Source: Gemmatimonadota bacterium (GTDB taxonomy: Bacteria > Gemmatimonadota > Gemmatimonadetes > Longimicrobiales > Gaopeijiaceae). From it: a stretch of DNA of 47,908 bases. The first letter of the stretch is position 1, and the number at the start of each line of letters is the position of its first letter. Positions 8,074-13,936 of this stretch are shown here, one piece after another. The translations under genes were made by a program, and so were the position numbers. The notes under the pieces are model-generated. The model was not told the DNA's origin. It was given only the letters and a program-made list of their open reading frames with translations, and searched no databases. The DNA lies in assembly GCA_028874985.1 (NCBI GenBank), contig JAPPGI010000135.1:1-47908 (forward strand). The letters run 5' to 3'.

Positions 8074-9231
8074 ATGTGGTTTATTCCGGCCCGGCCCGCG
8101 GTTGCGGCGGCGCTGTTCCTGACGGCCGCGGCCTGCGCCGACGGAGACGGGAGAGAGGATCCCGGCGTTCCGCGGGAAGTCCCCACCCTCGAAGGCACCA
8201 TCGACCTCGAGATCGGCAGGCTCGACGGTGACGATCCCTTCCTCTTCTCCTACATCCTGGACGTGGCGGCCGACGAGCAGGGACGGGTGATCGTCGCCGA
8301 CAGGGATGCCACCGAGATCCGCGTCTTCGAGCCCGACGGCGGTTTCGCGTTCCTCTTCGGTGGCCCCGGGGAGGGTCCCGGCGAGTTCACGGACATCTGC
8401 TGCATGGAATTCGGCCCGGACGGCGAGCTGTGGGTGCGCGAGAGTCAGCGGTACAGCGTCTTCCGGCTGGGAGCGGCGGGGGCCGAGTACCGGAGGGGGC
8501 TCAGAAGTCCGAACATGGGCGTGATCGGTGTCAGGGAGCCCTTCACCTTCGACCAGGATGGCCACCTGGTCGCCGTCGGACCCGTGCATGTCGACGATGG
8601 CCCTAGCCTTGACGCGCGATTCCGCGTGCTTCCCGACGGAGTGGCGGATACCGTGATCATGGCGGATGCGGAGCGCCAGTTCGCCAGCCAGACGACCGTG
8701 CCGTTCAACAGAGCGGGCATCAGCGGATTCATGTACATGCATCGGCCCTTCGGCTCGCAGTGGCATCACGCCCACGCGAACGGGGGCGCGTGGGCGGAGG
8801 CGCTCACCGGGGTGTATTCGATCAACTACCATCACCCCGACGGCACAGTCTCGGCGATCGAGGGTCCGGCGCTCCAGGGACCGCCGCTGACCGAGGATGA
8901 CAGAGTCCGGGCGCAGGGTTGGATGGACCGCCAGATCGAGCGTGCCGGCGTCGACAGGCATCCCTTCGACATACCCGACCACAAGCCGCCGCTGTCGCAG
9001 ATGTTCTTCGACCGCGCGGGCCGCCTGTGGATCGTCAGGACGATGGCGGAAGGAGCGACGATGCGCGAAGCCGATGTCTGGAACGGAACCACGCTGGTGG
9101 CGCGCTATCGGTGGCCCCGCCGCATCCGGGAGTTGCCCACGCCATGGGCCACCGAGTCCACCCTCTACGGGGTGACCACCGATTCGCTGGACGTCCAGCG
9201 GGTGGCCCGCGTGCGCTTCCGGACCCGGTAG
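8074..9231 (+). CDS. Six-bladed beta-propeller lipoprotein
   Basis: The chosen start is ATG 8074, preceded by GGAG at 8061-8064 and giving a clean lipoprotein signal, MWFIPARPAVAAALFLTAAA then Cys (385 residues). The mature part has NHL/6-bladed propeller features: ILDVAADEQGRVIVADRDAT, EIRVFEPDGGFAFLFGGPGE, GEFTDICCMEFGPDGELWVR and MFFDRAGRLWIVR. These proteins are extracellular or outer-membrane attached scaffolds or binding proteins; the ligand is unknown. The same frame is open upstream to 7978, but that stretch has no signal peptide and overlaps the HEAT gene. It may be expressed with the HEAT gene, 92 bases away. Confidence 0.85.
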   Translation: MWFIPARPAVAAALFLTAAACADGDGREDPGVPREVPTLEGTIDLEIGRLDGDDPFLFSYILDVAADEQGRVIVADRDATEIRVFEPDGGFAFLFGGPGEGPGEFTDICCMEFGPDGELWVRESQRYSVFRLGAAGAEYRRGLRSPNMGVIGVREPFTFDQDGHLVAVGPVHVDDGPSLDARFRVLPDGVADTVIMADAERQFASQTTVPFNRAGISGFMYMHRPFGSQWHHAHANGGAWAEALTGVYSINYHHPDGTVSAIEGPALQGPPLTEDDRVRAQGWMDRQIERAGVDRHPFDIPDHKPPLSQMFFDRAGRLWIVRTMAEGATMREADVWNGTTLVARYRWPRRIRELPTPWATESTLYGVTTDSLDVQRVARVRFRTR

Positions 9232-9250
9232 CGCCCCCGGTCCCCCGACC

Positions 9251-9715
9251 CTACCCCCCGGTCACGTCCGCCGACCAGGTCACCTCGACCGCCCCCTCGA
9301 GACTGCGTGCCGTCGGACACTTCGCCACATGGGTGGACAGCGCCCGGTCGACCTTGTCGCGCGGGGCGCCTTCGGGGAGCCGGATCGTGTAGTGGGCGTG
9401 AATCTTCGTGAGCACCACAACCCGGTCCACGACTTCGTTCGTCCCCTCCGCCTCCACGCTGATCGCGTCGTTCGCCATCGGGATCCCGCGCACCTCCAGT
9501 GCGCCGTTGAGGGTCCCGAGCAGTCAGCCGGCGGCCGCCGCGACCAGGTAGTCGACGGGGAGCGGCCGGTCGGGTTCCGCGTCGAGACGGAAATGGGACT
9601 TGATGGGACCGTGGACGCCGAAGTCGATCTCGGTGCCGTCCTCCAGGGTGGCGCGGCGGTGGATGCCGTCGACCTTGGCGACGCTGGCGCGGGCGGTGTA
9701 GAAGGGTTGGCTCAT
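9251..9715 (-). CDS. OsmC-family protein with in-frame UGA at the catalytic Cys (putative selenoprotein)
   Basis: OsmC/Ohr-family proteins reduce peroxides with two cysteines. The frame from ATG 9715 reads MSQPFYTARASVAKVDGIHR, DFGVHGPIKSHFRLDAEPDR and PVDYLVAAAAG, then TGA (9526-9524, codon 64), then LLGTLNGALEVRGIPMANDA through STHVAKCPTARSLEGAVEVT to TAG at 9251. The TGA falls where family members have the first catalytic Cys (C before L-G-T-L); the second, in KCPTARSL, is Cys133. The frame is unchanged across the TGA, there is no other stop, and both halves keep family sequence. A stem-loop fitting the bacterial SECIS rules follows the TGA. I therefore read it as selenocysteine, 154 residues. 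A plain nonsense mutation remains possible. The frame is also open upstream to 9907, but that part is low-complexity. Confidence 0.75.
9479..9518 (-). promoter_or_regulatory. Candidate bacterial SECIS element
   Basis: Minus-strand RNA just after the UGA folds as follows: a 6-bp perfect upper stem GCGCAC/GTGCGC (9504-9499 with 9493-9488) with the 5-base loop UGGAG; CCC/GGG (9513-9511 with 9487-9485); and CGGGA/UCCCG (9518-9514 with 9483-9479). The apical loop starts 26 bases after the UGA and has G at its second position. This agrees with the published bacterial SECIS consensus of a G in the first two loop bases and a loop 16-37 bases from the UGA. Confidence 0.7.
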
Positions 9716-9913
9716 GAGGGTCTCGTCTCGATGGAGGGTGCCGTGGAATTCGAAGGAGTGGTCCTCCGAAGCTATCACCCCGCCCCGCGATCCGCCCGTA
9801 CCGGCGCCTCCGGCCGTACCGGCGTCGCGGGTCGGAATCCGGCGTGCCCCCGGTGTCCCGGCTTCCGGCGCTCCCGTGGATAAATCCGCGAACCCTATTA
9901 CCTTCATTCGGCC

Positions 9914-10585
9914 ATGGACCTACGACAGATGTTTATGAGTCGGTGGAAATCCGAAGTACCGGGCCCGCACGAGGCGTTGCCGGGAAGAGGTGAGCCGTTG
10001 CGCGTGCCCGGGCCGCACCATGTCAGCGGGAACCGTATCCGGCCTCCCTTCCCGGAGGGCGTCCAGCGGGCCTACTTCGCCATGGGCTGCTTCTGGGGTG
10101 CGGAGCGCCTGTTCTGGGAGCTTTCCGGCGTGTACTCGACCGCGGTCGGCTACCAGGGCGGCCGGACGCCGAACCCGACCTACCGGGAAGTCTGCACGGG
10201 CCGCACCGGCCACGCCGAGGCCGTCCTGGTCGTCCACGATCCCGACCTGGTGGACTACCGGACGCTGCTGGCCGCCTTCTGGGAGGGGCACGACCCGACC
10301 CAGGGAATGCGGCAGGGTGCCGATGTGGGCACGCAGTACCGGTCCGCCGTCTACACGGTGGGGGACCGGCAACGGCGCCTGGCCGAGGAGTCCCGCGACC
10401 GGTACCAGGCCGAACTCGACGAGGCGGGGTTCGGTGCCATCACCACGGGGATCGCACCCGCGGCCGAGTTCTACTACGCCGAGGAGTACCACCAGCAGTA
10501 CCTGGCCAGGAACCCGGGCGGCTACTGCGGGTTGGGGGGGACGGGCGTGTCCTGCCCGAGCGGCGTCATGCCCGCGACCGACTAG
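9914..10585 (+). CDS. msrA: Peptide methionine sulfoxide reductase MsrA
   Basis: Reduces the S-epimer of methionine sulfoxide in proteins. The 223-residue product has the catalytic [14 protein letters not shown] (Cys59), [52 protein letters not shown] and the C-terminal resolving region [16 protein letters not shown]. It resembles the E. coli MsrA type with an N-terminal extension ([15 protein letters not shown]) rather than the short form. The start is ATG 9914; in-frame ATGs at 9929 and 9935 are equally possible, and none has a clear ribosome site. It diverges from the OsmC-family gene, which supports a shared oxidative-repair role. A palindromic repeat follows right after its stop. Confidence 0.95.
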   Translation: MDLRQMFMSRWKSEVPGPHEALPGRGEPLRVPGPHHVSGNRIRPPFPEGVQRAYFAMGCFWGAERLFWELSGVYSTAVGYQGGRTPNPTYREVCTGRTGHAEAVLVVHDPDLVDYRTLLAAFWEGHDPTQGMRQGADVGTQYRSAVYTVGDRQRRLAEESRDRYQAELDEAGFGAITTGIAPAAEFYYAEEYHQQYLARNPGGYCGLGGTGVSCPSGVMPATD

Positions 10586-10586
10586 G

Positions 10587-10655
10587 CCGTGGATAAAATC
10601 CCCCCGGCATTCGAGCGGCGATGTATCCGGGCCGGCTGCTTCGCCTTATCCACGG
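10587..10655. repeat. Dispersed palindromic element, complete copy
   Basis: Perfect 10-base arms CCGTGGATAA (10587-10596) and TTATCCACGG (10646-10655) enclose a GC-rich centre that begins AATCCCCCCGGCATTCGAGC. It starts one base after the msrA stop and ends 14 bases before the potassium channel start, so the RNA would form a long hairpin between the two genes. Confidence 0.85.
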
Positions 10656-10669
10656 ACTGCTAGCACCGG

Positions 10670-11533
10670 ATGGCCCCGAGCAACCGCCCGCGCAACGGCC
10701 CGCCCTGGCGAGGGCAGCTCTACGACATCCTGTTCGAGACGGACGTCCATGTCGGGGCCAGGGTCTTCGACATCCTGCTGATCCTGATCATCCTCGCCAG
10801 CGTCCTGGTTGTCATGCTCGATTCCGTGGAGTCGATCGAGGCGAGGCACGGTTTCGCTCTGCACATCCTGGAATGGGTATTCACAGTCCTGTTCACCATC
10901 GAGTATGCGGCGCGAATGGCTTCGGTCCAGTCCAAGCGGCGCTACGCGCTCAGCTTCTTCGGCATCATCGACCTGCTTTCGATCATCCCGACGTACCTGA
11001 GCCTGATCCTCTACGATACCCGCTTCCTGGTGATCATCAGGGTGCTGAGGGTGCTGCGCGTCTTCAGGGTCCTCAAGCTGGTGCGCTTCCTGGGCGAAGC
11101 ACGGGTCCTGGGCCGGGCGCTGGCGGCCAGCCGCTTCCGGATCATCGTCTTCCTGATCACGGTGGTGACGATGGTCGTGATCCTGGGTTCCTTCATGTAC
11201 CTGATCGAGGGACCGGCCGCGGGCTTCACGTCGATTCCGGTAGCCGTATACTGGGCGGTCGTGACCCTCACCACGGTCGGCTTCGGCGACATCACGCCGA
11301 TCACGGCGGTGGGGCAGTTCCTGGCCGCGATTATCATGCTCCTGGGGTACGGCCTGATCGCCGTACCGACCGGAATCGTGAGCGTCGAATTGGCCCACGC
11401 CGCCCACGCGGCGCGCGGTCCGGCGGGGGTTAGGGACCGGGTATGTTCGGGATGCCGCAGTGGCGGTCACGACGAGGACGCGCGATTCTGCAAGACCTGC
11501 GGCGGCACCGTCGTTGATGTGGGAGGCGAGTGA
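10670..11533 (+). CDS. Voltage-gated potassium channel with C-terminal zinc ribbon
   Basis: A six-helix cation channel of 287 residues. S1 is LLILIILASVLVVML and S2 is ILEWVFTVLFTIEYAARM. The voltage sensor S4 (RVLRVLRVFRVLKLVRF, about 124-140) has Arg every third position. The selectivity filter TLTTVGFGDITP (199-210) is a standard K+ filter, followed by the S6 helix. After S6 come about 20 residues and then CSGC...CKTC (Cys259, 262, 274, 277), a zinc-ribbon in place of the RCK or cNMP domain usually found in such channels. The start is ATG 10670, just after the palindromic repeat. It is followed after 3 bases by the LiaF-like gene. Confidence 0.93.
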   Translation: MAPSNRPRNGPPWRGQLYDILFETDVHVGARVFDILLILIILASVLVVMLDSVESIEARHGFALHILEWVFTVLFTIEYAARMASVQSKRRYALSFFGIIDLLSIIPTYLSLILYDTRFLVIIRVLRVLRVFRVLKLVRFLGEARVLGRALAASRFRIIVFLITVVTMVVILGSFMYLIEGPAAGFTSIPVAVYWAVVTLTTVGFGDITPITAVGQFLAAIIMLLGYGLIAVPTGIVSVELAHAAHAARGPAGVRDRVCSGCRSGGHDEDARFCKTCGGTVVDVGGE

Positions 11534-11536
11534 GCG

Positions 11537-12247
11537 ATGTCAAGGGGTACGACACCCAGGGCCGGCGGCGCGAATCCGGCGGCACCGATAAAACTGGATG
11601 ACGCCCGGGAGAAGGCGATCGATCTGCTGAGCGAGTGCTTCGCCCGGGACATGCTCGAGGTCGAGGACTTCGAGCGGCGGGTGAGCCTGGCGCATTCCGC
11701 GGAGTCGATGGCGGAGCTGGGTCGCGCGATCGAGGGACTGGGCACCCGCGACCGTGGCGAAGCGGCGCGGACGGACGATCCTGCGGGGAACATCGCCCGG
11801 ACCACGTTGGCCGCGACCCACGCGGAGGTCGCCCCTGCGGACCGGGCCGTGGCCGTGTTCGGGGAAACCAGGCGGGCGGGGAGGTGGGTACCGGCCAGGC
11901 GCAACACGGTGGTGGCGGCCATGGGATCGGCCGTGATCGACCTGAGGGAAGCCAGGTTCGGGCCGGGCGACACGACATTCTCGGCGGTCACCTTCCTGGG
12001 TTCGATCGAGATCCTGGTGCCGCCCGGGGTGAACGTCCAGTGCGGTGGCTCGGCGGTGTTCGGAAACTTCGAGTGTCGTGACTCCGGTCCGGCACCTGTC
12101 GCTCCGGGCGCCCCCCTGATCCGCGTAGACGGGTTTTCGGTCCTCGGCTCGGTCGAGATCGAGACCCGGCACCTGGGAGAATCGAAGCGGCAGGCTCGGC
12201 GCAGACGAAAGATGGAGAAGAAGCGGCGGCGGAGACTTCGGCGGTAG
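11537..12247 (+). CDS. DUF1707 and LiaF-type C-terminal domain protein
   Basis: The N-terminal part (DDAREKAIDLLSECFARDML, then EVEDFERRVSLAHSA, residues 22-55) is a DUF1707/SHOCT-like short helical domain. Residues about 104-200 (AVFGETRRAGRWVPARRNTV, VAAMGSAVIDLREARF, FLGSIEILVPPGVNVQCGGS, AVFGNFE) match the C-terminal beta-helical domain of LiaF, linked to cell-envelope stress response. No membrane helix is visible, unlike LiaF itself. The last 25 residues are strongly basic (RQARRRRKMEKKRRRRLRR), which could bind membrane lipid or nucleic acid. It starts 3 bases after the channel stop, so the two are co-transcribed. Confidence 0.85.
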   Translation: MSRGTTPRAGGANPAAPIKLDDAREKAIDLLSECFARDMLEVEDFERRVSLAHSAESMAELGRAIEGLGTRDRGEAARTDDPAGNIARTTLAATHAEVAPADRAVAVFGETRRAGRWVPARRNTVVAAMGSAVIDLREARFGPGDTTFSAVTFLGSIEILVPPGVNVQCGGSAVFGNFECRDSGPAPVAPGAPLIRVDGFSVLGSVEIETRHLGESKRQARRRRKMEKKRRRRLRR

Positions 12248-12365
12248 CCCGCGACCACGCGGCCATCCGCAGCTCCTCCTTTGCGCGGCCCGCGCCAAGC
12301 GGGTTACGGTGTCCGGGCTCCTCGTCGTACCAGACCGACTCCCCTCTTCAGGAGGCTACCACGCG

Positions 12366-12776
12366 ATGTTCAACACGGACCACCCCGGACTCAAGGAGTT
12401 CACCCACAACGCGCTCAGGATTGTGGCGGGATTCCTCTTCACGCTGCACGGCGCCCAGAAGCTCTTCGGGGTCCTGGGTGGCAACCAGGTCGGAGACCTG
12501 ATGAGCCGGATGGGGATCGCAGGGATCCTGGAGTTCTTCGGCGGGCTGCTAATCATGGCGGGGCTGTTCACGCGGCCAGTGGCCTTCCTGGTCTCAGGCC
12601 AGATGGCGGTGGCCTATTTCATCGCTCACGCCGGCCGCGGCTTCTGGCCGATCATGAACGGGGGAGAACTCGCCGCCTTCTACGCCTTCACCTTTCTCTT
12701 CTTCTTCGCAAACGGAGCGGGCAAGTACTCGATCGACGGGTGGCTGGCCTGCCGGAGGGCGGCGTCGGAGGGGTAA
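12366..12776 (+). CDS. DoxX family membrane protein
   Basis: A 136-residue protein with four predicted helices. HNALRIVAGFLFTLHGAQKL, FGGLLIMAGLFTRPVAFLVS, GQMAVAYFIAHAGRGFWPIM and ELAAFYAFTFLFFFANGAGK are typical DoxX segments. DoxX proteins are small membrane proteins tied to quinone or thiosulfate redox and to redox stress; the substrate here is not known. ATG 12366 is chosen over the in-frame GTG 12309 because an AGGAGG at 12350-12355 sits 10 bases before it. It converges with the bacilliredoxin gene, another thiol-redox protein. Confidence 0.9.
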   Translation: MFNTDHPGLKEFTHNALRIVAGFLFTLHGAQKLFGVLGGNQVGDLMSRMGIAGILEFFGGLLIMAGLFTRPVAFLVSGQMAVAYFIAHAGRGFWPIMNGGELAAFYAFTFLFFFANGAGKYSIDGWLACRRAASEG

Positions 12777-12796
12777 ACCGGGGCCGCCCCGGAGTT

Positions 12797-12814
12797 CGCG
12801 GTCGTTGGACCGCG
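12797..12814. terminator. Hairpin between convergent genes
   Basis: CGCGGTC, GTTG loop, GACCGCG: a perfect 7-bp GC-rich stem located between the doxX stop and the convergent bacilliredoxin stop. There is no U tract on either strand, so it is only a candidate bidirectional terminator. Confidence 0.4.
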
Positions 12815-12816
12815 GC

Positions 12817-13233
12817 TCAGCAGTGCTCCTCGAAGGCGGCCTGCAGGTCGCTCGCGATCGCCGGCGCCGAACGTCCCTCGATCTGGAAGCGCTCGAGCAT
12901 GAACACCACATCGCCGTCCTTGAGCAGCGCGATGGATGGTGACGAGGGCGGGTAGCCGACGAGGTGCGTGCGCGCCGCGGCGGTGGCGCCCAGGTCCTGC
13001 CCCGCGAAGACCGTCACCTTGTGGTCGGGCTGCCTGTCGCCCTGCAGCGCCATCATCACGGCCGGGCGGAAGATCCCGGCGGCACAGCCGCAGACGGAGT
13101 TGACCGCCACGAGGACCGTTCCTTCCATGGCCTCCATCGCCTGGCCGACCTGTTCCTCGTCGCGAAGTTCCTGAAAACCGATGCGGACCAGTTCCTGCCG
13201 CATCGGGGCCACCATCATCTCGGGGTAAGGCAT
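12817..13233 (-). CDS. BrxA/BrxB family bacilliredoxin (YphP/YqiW)
   Basis: Family members are thiol-disulfide oxidoreductases; in Bacillus they remove bacillithiol from proteins. The 138-residue product begins MPYPEMMVAPMRQELVRIGF, the usual family start, so ATG 13233 is chosen although the frame is open to 13494. The active site VLVAVNSVCGCAAGIFRPAV has the CGC motif (Cys48, Cys50). HLVGYPPSSPSIALLKDGDV and MLERFQIEGRSAPAIASDL complete the thioredoxin-like fold. The length matches the family. Whether this organism makes bacillithiol cannot be judged from the window. Confidence 0.93.
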   Translation of the reverse strand: MPYPEMMVAPMRQELVRIGFQELRDEEQVGQAMEAMEGTVLVAVNSVCGCAAGIFRPAVMMALQGDRQPDHKVTVFAGQDLGATAAARTHLVGYPPSSPSIALLKDGDVVFMLERFQIEGRSAPAIASDLQAAFEEHC

Positions 13234-13468
13234 CTTTCGGAATCCCGTATCCTGTTTGTCGGTGTCTCGTGCCGGGGCGGATTCGAAGTCTACCGGTGAA
13301 GGCCGCGGGTTGCCAGTCGGAGGTGGTGAGGGGGGAGTGATCATGCGCACCAGGGGGTGCCCAGTGGGTTGTCGCCTCCTCCAGCCTGAAGAGGCCCGTT
13401 CGTCGGACGGACGCGGGGTAGCCCCACACCCCGTCCGGACCGATATTTGAAGCGAGAGGAGGTCGCGG

Positions 13469-13936
13469 ATGGAAGTAGTCCGCCTGCGGGTCAACGGCGA
13501 CGAGCGCGTCTGCGGGGTGCCCGCCCACTACACGCTGCTGGAAGCGCTCCGCTACGGACTCGGTCTGACCGGGTCCAAGCAGGGGTGCGACAAGGGCGAC
13601 TGCGGTGCCTGCACGGTCATCGTGGACGGGCGTGCCATCCTGTCGTGCATCACCCCGGTGTGGGAGGCGGAGGGGCGCGAGGTGCGCACCGTGGAGGGAC
13701 TCGCGAACGGCACCGAGACGCACCCGGTGCAGGACGAGTTCGACCTGAACGGGGCCGCGCAGTGCGGATTCTGCACCCCCGGTATCCTGTGCAGCTCGGT
13801 GGCGCTGCTGGATCGGAACCCGTCGGCGACACGCGAGGAGATCCGGACGGCGCTGGCGGGCAACCTCTGCCGCTGCACCGGCTACGAGAAGATCTACGAC
13901 GCCGTCGAGGCGGCGGCCGCGAGGCTGGACGGGTGA
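13469..13936 (+). CDS. hcrC: 2Fe-2S subunit of molybdenum hydroxylase (HcrC-like)
   Basis: Small electron-transfer subunit of the xanthine oxidase family, 155 residues. The plant-type [2Fe-2S] ligands are GCDKGDCGACT plus Cys60 (Cys40, 45, 48, 60), and the second cluster uses QCGFCTPG and NLCRCTGY (Cys99, 102, 134, 136). The ATG at 13469 has a strong ribosome site (GAGAGGAGG) about 6 bases upstream. The stop TGA shares a base with the ATG of the next gene. The Hcr assignment depends on the FAD subunit downstream (17428-18561); taken alone this subunit would only be called a generic (2Fe-2S)-binding protein. Confidence 0.9.
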   Translation: MEVVRLRVNGDERVCGVPAHYTLLEALRYGLGLTGSKQGCDKGDCGACTVIVDGRAILSCITPVWEAEGREVRTVEGLANGTETHPVQDEFDLNGAAQCGFCTPGILCSSVALLDRNPSATREEIRTALAGNLCRCTGYEKIYDAVEAAAARLDG

